Made by a program: the position numbers and the translations under genes. A stretch of 64,000 nt of DNA, taken from Clarkia xantiana subsp. parviflora (lineage: Eukaryota; Streptophyta; Magnoliopsida; Myrtales; Onagraceae). Location of the stretch: the NCBI GenBank assembly GCA_036873135.1, contig JAPTYO010000010.1, positions 5,122,634 to 5,186,633 on the forward strand, read 5' to 3'. How positions within the stretch are numbered: the stretch's first letter is position 1; each line of letters opens with the position of its first letter. Below the pieces are notes generated by a model. The model was given only the letters and a program-made list of their open reading frames with translations, made no database searches and had not been told where the DNA came from. Positions 1-10,378 of the stretch are shown here, piece after piece.

Positions 1-20
1 TATCAACATTAATATATATA

Positions 21-1220
21 CTAGGTACTGTTCCCGCGCGCAGCGCGGGATTATTTTTCAATTATTTATAAATATTTATTTAAATATTTGTGTTTAAGGT
101 TTAGGGTTTGATTAGAGCTTTTTACTCTTTATTATTTATGGTCTTTTTATTAGTTATTAATATTAATAATTAATACTGTGTATATTATAAATAGAAAGAA
201 AAAAAAAACCCTAGCAGTAGCAGCCAGTACAGCGCCGACACTTAAGTCGCAGCTTCTTATCCAGAAGAGCTCATCCCACTATCTCCTCCCTCATATACCA
301 GCGAGATTTAGCAGCCACCATCATGGAGCAGCAACGATGCTCTTAAATCCTCTCAGTTTTTTACACAAGAAGCTCTGATCGGTCTCTCCTTCTCAATGGC
401 AGCCCTCAAGTCATCTATCATTCAATTTCACCTCGGTGAAGCTTTCTCCACCCGAATCCGCTGCAATGGGTACCCGTCGCCAGATTTAGCCACAATGCAA
501 TCGATCTGTCGTCACTGGATTTTGACATCAGTCAGATCTAACCAAATCAGAACCGGTGAAATTGGTTTAAACACAGTGAACTTATACGTCAACAGATGTC
601 GATAACGCCGGCCAAATTCCCCAGTCCATCCATCATGTAGACTTGTCCTCTACGATCCAGATTGCAGGCTCTTTATATAGGAGTTGTTTCTCCATGGTGA
701 ATTGAACTAAAACAGATTCATTTAAGACAATTGTTCTTCTACCCTGACGTTTAGGTGGCCTAGGGAGTTTTATTATTCTGCCTTCCGTTTAGTGACATTT
801 ATTATTAAACCATCTGTTACGTTTTTTTTTTTTACGTCCAGAAGCAATGTACTTACGCCCCAGAGCAGCGTGTCAGCTAAACTACATGTGAATGTCAGGT
901 GTCAAAATTTTATTGTCTCTTACTGCTGAGTTGTTAGCCTCACAGCCTTCCTCTTAGCTAAGCCATCTGAAATAGAAGGCTCCGTTACAATCGTAGATCC
1001 TGACCCGGCATTCTGTAACAGCAACGTTAACTGAAGAAGAGATCAGATTTTTTTCTTTAAGTTTTTTTAATTGAATTATTGATGTGGCACTATCTGAATT
1101 AAATTGAATTGAAGTGCAACAAATGTGTTATTTTTCCATTGGTCATTATGGTGATGATGTGTAAAAGATATTGCTGATGTGTCAGCCTCAGAAGAGGCCA
1201 TAATCAGAATTAGTATTATA
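21..1220 (-). mobile_element. Non-autonomous Helitron A (minus strand)
   Basis: On the minus strand the element ends in CTAG followed by T (plus 20-24). A perfect 7-bp stem with a 3-base loop (plus 33-49, CCCGCGC/GCGCGGG) lies just inside, the usual Helitron 3' signature. Its 5' end lies near 1205-1220 and reads, on the minus strand, like the 5' end of the neighbouring element (both carry the ATACTAATTCTG motif). No Rep/helicase coding is visible, so it is non-autonomous. The interior at about 240-660 is richer in G+C than the flanks and looks like a captured gene piece. It joins Helitron B with no spacer. The family call rests on terminal structure only. Confidence 0.7.
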
Positions 1221-2996
1221 CTAGTTGCTTTCCCCGCGCACAGCGCGAGTTGATGTATTATTTTATTTTGATATATTGGATAGAAGGTTGTAATTTTGAT
1301 TTTGTAAATATAACTGAATGAACATTGGGAAAAAAAGAAAAATGATTGAACGAACATATGATGTATGGAATTTGTAGCCAACATATGATCAATTATTTTT
1401 ACAATTCATATATGATCAATTGGAAAAAAACAGATTATGATTCCATCTTCTATTAGATTTATTATATATTGAATATGTAATAATTAATAATAAAATGAAA
1501 AATCTCAAAAGAAACACATCAAAATAATAATTAATTAATATTAAGGGAGTTAGTTTTCTTACGAACATGCACACATGCTGACCACATTACCACACAGCCC
1601 CAATAGATTTATCATTGTATTCATACCAAAATGTATTGAAATATATATATAGATATGTTTGGTAATGAGTTTTCATTCACTGCATGGCAGGCAAGCACCC
1701 CCTTTATATTCTTTGTTTGAGTTTTGGGCCTTGGTTTTTTATTGCACGTGTTATTGCTAGCTAGCTCGTTCTCGTAAATTAATGTGGAGAACCCAAGCCC
1801 AAACTACAACACAACTACAACCTATCTCCTCCATCAGCTTCCAGAATGCTCTATCTCATTGCAACCCATGGAAAACCCTACCTCATCCTCATTCACCCGT
1901 TTGTCTCCAAAAAAAAAAGAGACGCCGCAACTCATGTCCAGCCCTCCGAGAGAGATTTCCAACAGAATAACCAAGCTTGTCCAGCCCTTCGATGAATCAT
2001 CTAGATAATCACATCGACATGGCCTCCACATCAACTTGATCGATCATCTTCTAAGCTCTCGTACCACCGTGATCGGCTTCAAGCTACCGCCGAACTACGC
2101 CTTTCACCTCTCTACGTCCAGATCTGAGGTAAAATGATCACTGATTATTTCATTATATACCCTAAACCCCTTCAATAATCAAGCAAATGTAAATACCCTA
2201 ATTTATTGATTTAAGGAAATAACCGATCGGACAGATGAATCTATTCGAGGACTTTCAACCTCTGCATGCGCCACACCAGCGCCACCACCACCCTGCTATC
2301 TCCTACAGCCGCCCAGCTGCTCCAGCCGATCTCGACCCTTCAATGCTTCTCGATTTCAAGTATCGTATGGACCGGTCCCGGATTTTCAAATTCATAATCA
2401 GTATATATATAGATCTGTTGAAGAAGATAAATGGATTTTAGGTGTTTTGATTTGTGATTTTAATTGGGTCTAATATATAGATATAATATGTAGATCTGTT
2501 GAAGAAGATAAAGGGATTTTAGGTGTTTTGATTTGTGATTTTAATTGGGTCTAATAATTGTAGTGTGTTGAATTCAGTGAATTGAAACAGATTGAATTGA
2601 ATTCACTGAATTAAAATATTAAGTAGGAATAACAGTATATTAGCAAGAAATTAAAACTGAAAGAGATGATTGAGGACATGTGTCACAGTTTAGTTTATTT
2701 TCATTGCTGACGTGTCAAGCAGAGATTTACCCTCAAAGCTAAGACCATCAACATTAGAAGAGATCTTTCTTAATTAATGTGCTTTGATATTTAGAGTTTA
2801 GGTATTTTAATCGTTATTGATTTCTCTGTCTTCCGATAGTTGATGTGTTAAAATGTAATTAGCTAATGTAGCTGATGTGGCAGCTTTAATTGTGGAGAGA
2901 GTAGGAGAGTGATGACGTGGCACTCTTTGATAGGGTGGGTATATTGAGGTGTCAAGCCCACATTAATCCTCTAACAGAATTAGTATAATATTAAGA
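1221..2996 (-). mobile_element. Non-autonomous Helitron B (minus strand)
   Basis: The 3' end on the minus strand is CTAG at plus 1221-1224, with an imperfect GC hairpin at 1233-1249. The 5' end is TC at plus 2995-2996 followed by host T at 2997, as expected for insertion between A and T. The ends match Helitron A, so both belong to one family. No transposase is visible. The interior holds short open stretches at 1782-2008 and 2235-2441 and an 81-bp tandem duplication. These look like captured genic DNA, possibly a first exon with a donor-like GAG/GTAAAA near 2130. Confidence 0.7.
2410..2558. repeat. 81-bp direct tandem duplication inside Helitron B
   Basis: A block beginning TAGATCTGTTGAAGAAGATAA occurs at 2410 and again at 2491, nearly identical until about 2558. 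The visible differences are small (ATGG against AGGG near the start). It is probably a replication-type duplication that arose within the Helitron. Confidence 0.85.
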
Positions 2997-3123
2997 TAAG
3001 ATTTAGATATATACTAATTCAGTGGTGATAAAATAAGAGACGGAATCACAATTGATATATCAGTTATATCGATTAATAATATCGTGTCAGGTATTTTAAT
3101 AATATGGATATGCATTAATCTTA

Positions 3124-3314
3124 TGATAAAATCCTTGAATCCACATACAGAGAGCAATGGATCTCTCTAATCTGCTCAAACTCTTATTCATTCATCAAAA
3201 ACAATTACAGAAGAAGAGACACTGATATCATAGACTTTAACATCTGCAACAATAAAATAAAGGAATATACCTTAAAGTTTCTAAGAGAGCTACTTTGGTC
3301 CTCATACTTCTACA
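3124..3314 (-). repeat. Copia 3' LTR (minus-strand sense)
   Basis: This 191-bp repeat pairs with 6708-6898. It runs TG...CA once orientation is taken into account and keeps the intact TG/CA ends that the partner LTR has lost. It is flanked by TCTTA on the outside and the polypurine tract on the inside. Confidence 0.9.
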
Positions 3315-3326
3315 TTCCCCCGATCT

Positions 3327-4862
3327 TCAATCTTCTTCCTTTTTTGTTCCTTCAAAAAAATTGACAACGCCAAACCTTTTCAAGAGAACATGATGCTGTG
3401 AACGAGGGAGTGCTTTAGTCAAAATATCGGCAATTTGATCCTCGAAATCAACATGACTTGGAAGAATAGTACAATCTTCTAACTTTGCTCGGACAAGATG
3501 ACAATCGATCTCTATATGTTTGGTACGCTCATGGAACATTGGATTTCCAGCTATTTGTATAGCCGCTTTGTTATCACAATACAAAGCTTCTGAAAAGAAA
3601 CCTGGACCTGCAGTTCTTCCAGCAACCCTTTAATCCACACAACTTCTGTCACAGTCATTCTCATGCTTCTGTATTCCGCTTCAGCACTTGAGCATGACAC
3701 AACTGGTTGTTTCTTTGATTTCCAATAGATCATACTTGACCCGAGCTTTATGCAGTAGCCTGCAACTGATCTTCGTGTGACTGCACAAATTCCCCAATCA
3801 CTATCACAATACGCCTCCGTAGAATTTAACTTGTTATTTGCTGCAAAGAAAATGCTTTGTCCTGGTGTTTTCTTAATGTAGCGAACAACATATTTGGCTG
3901 CTTCAAGGTGAGACTTCTTAGGGGCGTGCACAAATTGACTCAAAGTCTGAACAGAGTAGGAGATGTCTGGTCTTGTCATGGTTAAATAAAGAAGTCTTCC
4001 AACAATACGTCGACAAGACTTTATATCACCAAGAAGTTCATCATCGGAATTAAGACCAAAATGCTTGTCATACTCCACTGAAGTGAACTTGAAGTTTTGT
4101 TCCATTGGAGTAGCTGCTCCATTGGCATCAACTAGACCCGCCTCTTCAATCAATTCAAGCGCATATTTGCGTTGATTAAGAACTATCCATTCACGTGATC
4201 GTGCTACTTCAAGACCAAGAAAATATATCAAAACTCCCAAGTCTTTCAACTTGAAATGTGAACTGAGAACATTCTTCAATTCACTAATCATGTCTTCATC
4301 TGATCCACTAATAAGGATATCATCCACATAAACCAATAGATGCACTTGCTTGACCCCACAGAATTTACTAAACAAAGAATAGTCGTACTTACTTTGCACA
4401 TAGCCGTTTGTAATCAACGACTGAGTTGATTTGATGTTCCACTGTCGAGAGGCTCATGAATTTAACAGCCTCTTTAAATGTCAAAGGCTCATGAATTTTT
4501 CCAATCTCACTGAGAAAACATTTATAAGAAGATGAGAAATTTGAATAATCCAAATTTCCGCTGTTGAAGACATAATCGGATGACCACCGTGGAGGATGTC
4601 GAGGTCTTGTAGAACAACGTAGTTGATCCTGAACAACTCCATCTAAATTTTGAGAAGAGTCTGCAAGTGGACCTTCAAAGGGAAGAGTGATAGACTTTGC
4701 AGATGAACCTGTGGGAGAAGGTGCATATGAATGCACATGTGAAGACCGTGTTAACACAGGGGAATGCCCAAATGAATGTTCAGTTGATTGTGTCAACACT
4801 GGTGAATGCACATGTAAATGCTCAGTGGGGTGTGTTTGCATATCTGAATGTTGTGGCAACAC
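3327..4862 (-). pseudogene. Copia integrase tail, truncated reverse transcriptase and RNase H
   Basis: 4389-4862 encodes the integrase C-terminal linker and stops at the first residues of the reverse transcriptase region (HEPLTFKEAVK). The N-terminal RT half is absent. 3551-4417 resumes at the catalytic YVDD box (LLVYVDDILISG) and runs through the C-terminal RT and RNase H start (AYCDSDW, SSAEAEYR). A frame change then leads to 3327-3584, which ends the RNase H domain (YCDNKAAI...HIEID). The RT deletion and the frameshift make the protein non-functional. Confidence 0.9.
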
Positions 4863-4871
4863 AGGAGAAAG

Positions 4872-6317
4872 TTAAGTTGGTGTTGTCAGCACAGATGAAT
4901 GTTGTGTCAGCACAGGTGAAGAATCAACTGGTTCAGGATGATCTCTGAAAGAATCAAACTGTGTGTAACCCATTTTGAATGGGAATAAATGCTCCTTAAA
5001 TTGCACATCACGACTTACAAATATAGCACCAGTTTGTAAGTTAAGAAGGCGATACCCCTTTTGTGTAGGGGAGTAGCCTAGCATGACAGAGGGTATGGAA
5101 CGGGAACCAAACTTGTCTGTTGTCTGAAAATTTGCAGCAAAACAAAGACATCCAAAGACCCGCAAATGTGCCATATCAAACCTTTTATTGCGAAAAACTT
5201 CAAAAGGAGAAAGACCCTTCAAAACTGAAGAAGGTATGCTATTAATCAAATAGCAAGAAGTGAGAATGCAGAAACCCCAATATTTATCTGGAATTGCAGC
5301 TTGTAATTTGAGTGCTCGAGCAACCTCGAGCATGTGTCGATGTTTACGCTCCACTACCCCGTTTTGTTGAGGTGTTCCAACACAACTAGTTTGATGAATA
5401 ACCCCCAAACTTCCAAAAAGATCCTTAACACTGGAATTCACAAACTCTGTCCCATTATCACTGCGACATATTTTGACAGATGATCCAAACTGTGTTCGTA
5501 CCATTGCAAGAAAATTCTTAATATGCAAAATGGTTTCATCATTATACCTCATCAAGAAAGTCCATGTTGTTCGAGTACAATCATCCACCACAATAAGGAA
5601 GTAACGAAACCCATCCAATGCAGGCACTTTATAAGGCCCCCACAAATCCATATGCACTAAGTTAAAAGGCAGGGCAGCATGACTATCACTGACATGGAAT
5701 TGAGATCTTGTTTGTCTAGCCAATGGACAAACCAAACAGTCCTTAACACAAGATGTCTTATGTTTATCAAACGAAAATAACTTCTCTAACTTTGGTAAAA
5801 GACAGTGGCCCAAACGCATATGCCAAAGTGAAACTTCATCCAAAGAAGATGACTGAGCTTGTGTCTGCGATGCCTGAACCTGTGTCTACATATCTCGAGC
5901 ATGTGTCTGCACCTGTGTCTGCATATCCTGAGCTTCAAGTGTCTGCAATGCCTGAACATGTGTCTGCATATCTAGAGCTTGTGTTTGCACCTGTGTATGC
6001 ATATCCTGAGCTTGTGTCTGCAATGTCATTCCTCTACCTCCTTCATACCAATATAACCCTCCAATTTGTTTGCCAATGATGACCATCTCCCCAATTGAGT
6101 TGCCCCGTAATTCCACACTACCATTGGAAAATACTACTGAGCAATCATGATCTTTGCAAAGTTGAGTAACAGAGACCATGTTGTACTGAAAGACTGGAAC
6201 ATACAGTACATTCTGAAGTTTTAAACCACGAAAATAGCAACTGCCAGTGTGAGCAAGGTGACCATTGGGAAGAGTCACATTATTAGTTGATGAGGTGATC
6301 TCTTTAAGATCAAACAA
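4872..6317 (-). pseudogene. Copia protease C-part and integrase remnant
   Basis: Two open segments (5886-6317 and 4872-5843) carry the end of the protease region, the GAG-pre-integrase HHCC zinc finger (H..RLGH...C..C) and the integrase core. The core's DDE residues are visible: D in HMDLWGP, D in CRSDNGTEF, and E in PQQNGVVERKH. Between the segments lies a low-complexity stretch rich in Q, T and M, coded by a minisatellite at 5853-6027, which with a frame break interrupts the protein. The integrase fold looks whole, but the reading frame does not continue into reverse transcriptase. Confidence 0.9.
5853..6027. repeat. Minisatellite in the Copia pol region
   Basis: Imperfect short units built on TGTGTCTGCA with alternating CCTGAGCTT or ATCTCGAGC blocks repeat about seven to nine times, with unit lengths near 18-24 bp. 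On the minus strand they encode a Thr/Gln/Met-rich run. A related but weaker pattern recurs at about 4740-4920 in the integrase C-terminal region. Confidence 0.75.
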
Positions 6318-6602
6318 TCAATCTCTACAGCAGCACATATGATTTGTAGCACCACTATCTATAATCCAATGAGTAGTGGAGATTTGATCATGAACCAAAG
6401 CAGTAAATGAAGTACTTGCTATAGCTTGATTCATATTTTCATCTACGATGCTATAACACTCACACAATTTTTCCCGAATCAGTTGTGCTTCTGCAAATGA
6501 AATATACCTGATTACATATGCGAGATCTTCGATTCCAGTTGAGCCAAATATGGGCAAAGCTTCTTGAATAAGAATTTGATTGCCGCTCCTAGCCATTCTC
6601 AA
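6318..6602 (-). pseudogene. Copia gag remnant fused to protease start
   Basis: A 94-residue reading frame ends with an aspartic protease signature (HWIIDSGATNHMC; catalytic D-S-G-A) near its C-terminus. In an intact Copia polyprotein some 300 residues of gag, including the zinc knuckle, would come first. Here only a few dozen residues do, so an internal deletion has removed most of gag. The frame breaks just after the protease active-site motif. Confidence 0.85.
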
Positions 6603-6707
6603 GTAGATCGAACAAATCGAGTAGAATCAAAAGAAGAATATGATTCAATCACATAAGAAGAATTCAGATCGATAATTGAAAAGAAGAGCTCACTCGCTCT
6701 GATACCA

Positions 6708-6898
6708 TGATAAAATCATTGAATCCACAGACAGAGAGCAAGTGATCTCTTTAATCTGCTCAAACTCTTATTCATTCATAAAAAACAATTACAGAATAAG
6801 AGACACTGATATCGTAGACTTTAACATCTACAACAATAAAATGAAAGAATACACATTAAAGTTTCTAAGAGAGCTGCTTTGGTCCTCATACTTCTAAA
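6708..6898 (-). repeat. Copia 5' LTR (minus-strand sense)
   Basis: Direct-repeat partner of 3124-3314. It is followed on the minus strand by the Met-tRNA primer site at 6696-6707. The terminal CA (plus strand) has become AA. TCTTA follows at 6899-6903. Confidence 0.9.
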
Positions 6899-6903
6899 TC
6901 TTA

Positions 6904-8490
6904 TTTATAAGCCTTCCATATATAATCACATCTTGCAAATAATTAACTTTATTTTCTTTAAAAACCATTTTCAATAATAAATAATAAATGATTGATGCTT
7001 GCTTTAGCTTAAACATAGAAAGTGGGACACATTTATTGGACCATATCAGTTATCGCGATCCGGTCTCGTACAAAGTTGTATATCTACGTATAAATTATAA
7101 TAATGGTTCATCAAATAAACTACTGCTTCGAAATATTACATTTCATGATTATATTTCATATTGATCATATATATAACGTATTATTTATTTTTTTATGAAA
7201 TATAACGTATTATTTCATTGTGCTCCATATGTATATATTATATTGTATCGTATTTACGGTTTATGAGTATATAAAAGTAATTGACTAAATCATCAACCGC
7301 AAATCAAGGGAAAATTGATTTGTTTAGGTGCCGTACGGTGGGGTCATTAGGGGAGGACTGAGTCAGTGAGTTGAACTCAGCGGAGCAGAGCAGAGTACAT
7401 CACTTGCTTTTTATTTATTATTATTAGTATTATTATTTATTTTTAAAGTCAAAATTCTGTAAAGCATATAGCATTCAACCTCCACTAGTCTATGATTTTT
7501 TTTTTTTTTTTTCTAAAAAACCTCCACTAGTCACGACCTTGGGAGTATTTTGTCCAAATCGACTATGTTATTTTATTTTTATTAGAAAAGTTCTCTTCAT
7601 ATACATACAATCAATTGCTTACATAAATATCATAAAAATATTGAGAATAATTTCAAGCAAAATAATTTTAAAAAAAATGAAAATTCAATTAAAGGAAAAA
7701 TCTAACTGTAAGGGTTTTATTTGTATAAATTATAAATTTTTTTAATATATGTATATCATATTTTTTTGTATTAAGTTTATTTCAAAATTTATTTTTTCAT
7801 TTTTTTAAAAAATTAGGTTTAAATATTTTTATTATTTTTACAAGAAAAAATAATAAATTTAAAGGGTAATTTGATAAATTTTACAATTTATGATTTATAA
7901 AAAAGTAAGTACTTATCAATAAATAGACTTTCCATTTTAATTTAATTGTTTGAAAAATCATTGAATTTATAGAAACTTTGTATTTATAAAATTTAATTTA
8001 ATTAAAAAATTAATATTATATTTATTTCTTTTTAAGAGATAAATTTATAAATAAATAAAATTTAAAAAGGTTCAACCACGGGCAGCCGCAGCAGCCTCTA
8101 GAGAGAGCCCAACCTGGTCTGCTCTTTAGACTTTAGGTTACTTTTCTGAAAAAAATAAAATAATAATAATTTTTTTTAAAAAAAAATATATGTTTACTTT
8201 GAAGTCATTTAAAAAAATTACTCCTGCAATACAAATTACAAACAATACCACCGGACCGGCACCATTTGTCGGGAAATCACCAGACTGCCACTCTCTCCCT
8301 CGTAAACCGGCAGGGTTAGGTGAGTTGCACTTGCATGGGACGCGTGGGTGGGGTCCCTCTAAAGGAAAACGCGGGAACTGACCGCAAAAGTGAAAACGAT
8401 AGCTTTTTCTTTTGTCCACTCTCTTCTTGACTTTCCATTTCCTTTTTGTAACCTTTAGTCTTTATTTATTTTTCATCATATAAAAAAGAA
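6904..8490. other. Spacer, no gene seen
   Basis: Very AT-rich DNA with many poly(A)/poly(T) tracts. A more G+C-rich patch lies at about 8080-8420. It has a short open frame on each strand but no recognisable domain, and I see no splice-linked exon set. Confidence 0.5.
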
Positions 8491-8499
8491 AGAGTTAAT

Positions 8500-8980
8500 T
8501 AATAACTAATTCACTATATGAAGTTTCACTTTTATTTTATTTTTTAACATTATTTCTCTAAAGATTATGTTTCTGAATAAATTGTTGTATATGTTACAAT
8601 TTCCATAAAATAGACATAAAATGAGCAAGTTCCGAACACGTGAGGTGTTTTGATACGTATCCAAAATATATATGATAAATTGAAAGGATTGCAACGAAAT
8701 ATGTTCAATTAAGCGCTTGATAAGACATTTACTCAACTTCAATAGTGTCTTTCAATTGATTGTCAAATTAAATATATTTTGATGCAGTCATTTCATTTTT
8801 TGGAGAGTCCATATTGAGTACTTACCAAGGACCTCACATGACGGGAAAAAAACACTTCGTTTATATCCAGTTTAATGGAAATTGTAACAGAGTTAACAAT
8901 TTACTTGAAAGTTTAAAATTAGGTAACAAATTTAAAAATAAAATAAATTTTGGTAGTAATTTATAATCAGATCAATGTTA
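8500..8980. repeat. Degenerate inverted-repeat element (MITE-like)
   Basis: A left part with GTTACAATTTCCAT (about 8594) and CACGTGAGGT is mirrored by ACCTCACATGAC (about 8830) and ATGGAAATTGTAAC (about 8875). Parts of the same pattern recur at about 23340-23720, which suggests a dispersed non-autonomous DNA element. I could not set exact ends or a target duplication. Confidence 0.35.
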
Positions 8981-9011
8981 TGGCATGAATTTGGTTATTT
9001 ACCTGAAAATT

Positions 9012-9596
9012 TAGAGGTGTCAATTTGTGTTATCATGTGTGATATTATGCATGTCAATAAGTGTGTCGTATTAAAATTACTGAACACGAACACGCACAGT
9101 AAGTTTATTGTGCCACATTTTACAAACACGAACACAACATGCAATTTTCGTGAATTTTCGTGCCGTGCTCGTGTTGTGTTAAGTTATTCAATTTCACATC
9201 TATATAAGATCTTTATGAAAAATTCAAAATAATGAGTTCCACATAGCAAATGAAATATGAATTAATTAATATTTCAGTATTCATAAATTCGTAATATATG
9301 CTAGACATACGCTGTAAAACTAAATAAATAATTAGAGTTTTAAAAGCTGTTAAATAATATTTGTTAAAAAAATACTCAAACTCGATAATTATACTTATTG
9401 CACAACTTTACGTGTTATCATGTGTGTCGTATTGTAATACTTAAGCACGAACACGACATGAAAATTATATCGTACTACCAGTATTCGTGCTATCATGTAA
9501 TCGTTTTACCATATGGTTGCACGAATATGATTTTTTTTTTTTTGTGCGTGTACGTGTCGTGCTAGCTATCTTTTTGTGTGATAAATTGTCAGCCTA
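9012..9596. mobile_element. Degenerate hAT-type element
   Basis: The ends read TAGAGGTGTCAATTTG and, inverted, TAGGCTGACAATTT. They resemble the TAGGGCTGACAATTT ends of the clear hAT MITE at 52455-52734. The interior is full of CACGAACACGAC-like motifs, as in that element. Candidate 8-bp flanks, CTGAAAAT (9003-9010) and CTAAAAAT (9597-9604), agree at seven of eight bases. It is old and non-coding. Confidence 0.5.
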
Positions 9597-9609
9597 CTAA
9601 AAATAATAA

Positions 9610-10332
9610 GGGTTAATTGGTCTTTTGGTGTCATATGTTTGGCTAGTATTGACTTTTAGTGTCATGTGTTTTTTTTAGACTTTTGGTGTCATATGTTTGC
9701 ATTTTGTAAGCTTTTGGTGCATCCGTTGATCAACATGTAAGTTTGATCGTTAAATAATTTTATTTTGTTCAATTTAGTCCTCCATTTTATATTCTTAACT
9801 TTTAATTTTTATAGTTTAGCTCCTAAAGATTACAAATTGACCTAGGTCGAAATTGACCGAACCAGTGTCCGATCCACGGCTAGGTTATACCTGTTAATCC
9901 TAGTCAGGGTCCTACCCACGGTTGGGTCTGACCTTGGCTAAGGTCGCCCGGGTCAGGTGACCCTAGCCAGGGTCTAACACAGTTGTGGGTCGGGGGTCAA
10001 ATTGACCCAGCCAGGGTCTAACCCATGGCTGGGTCGGCCAGTTCTGAGTAACCTAGCCGGGGTCCAACCCGGCCGTGGGTCGGTCAATTTCGACCTAGGT
10101 CCGATTTGTAATATTTGATGGCTAAACTGTAAAAATTAAAAACTAGGTATATAAATTGAAGGATTAAATTGAAAAGAATAAAAGTATTTAACGGTCAAAC
10201 TTAATTGTTAACTAACGGATGCACCAAAAGTGTACAAAATGAAAACATATGACAACAAAAGTTACAAAAAAAAAACATGTGGTACCAAAAATTAACGTTA
10301 ATCAAACATATGTAAAAAAAATCATTTAACCT
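9610..10332. mobile_element. Long-TIR MULE-type foldback element, 723 bp
   Basis: Inverted arms of about 240-260 bp start GGGTTAA and end TTAACCT. A 9-bp direct repeat, AAATAATAA, flanks it (9601-9609 and 10333-10341), which fits Mutator-like transposition. The right copy lies at the edge of a TAA microsatellite, so chance is possible. The G+C-rich centre (about 9870-10085) consists of short repeats around CCAGGGTCTAACCCATGGCTGGGTC in both orientations. No transposase is present. Confidence 0.8.
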
Positions 10333-10378
10333 AAATAATAATAATAATAATAAATAAATAAATAAATAAATAAAACAT
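10333..10378. repeat. TAA/TAAA microsatellite
   Basis: A simple repeat runs from the edge of the MULE-type element, first as ATA-ATA units and then as AAAT units. Confidence 0.9.

Larger units (their letters stand above)
3124..6898 (-). mobile_element. Defective Ty1/Copia LTR retrotransposon (minus strand)
   Basis: Two 191-bp LTRs (3124-3314 and 6708-6898) differ at roughly 15 positions, so the insertion is not recent. The TG at the outer end of the upstream LTR has mutated. The 5-bp target duplication TCTTA is at 3119-3123 and 6899-6903. The primer-binding site, minus-strand TGGTATCAGAGC (initiator Met tRNA complement), is at 6696-6707 directly next to the upstream LTR. A G-rich polypurine tract lies next to the other LTR (3315-3325). 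At 3.8 kb it is shorter than a full Copia element, because nearly all of gag and the N-terminal half of reverse transcriptase are missing. It cannot be autonomous. Confidence 0.95.

Noticed and set aside
178..605. Short open frames as small genes
   Set aside because: No known domain and no exon structure. They lie inside a Helitron and are better read as captured or chance sequence.
4687..6079. Plus-strand frames with Cys- or Val/Pro-rich repeats
   Set aside because: They are the complement of the Copia minisatellite and linker on the minus strand.
6696..6707. tRNA gene fragment
   Set aside because: The match to initiator Met tRNA is the retrotransposon primer site, only 12 bases long, beside the LTR.
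8138..8419. G+C-rich open frame at about 8.2-8.4 kb as a gene
   Set aside because: Frames exist on both strands with no family resemblance, no splice partners, and low-complexity ends.
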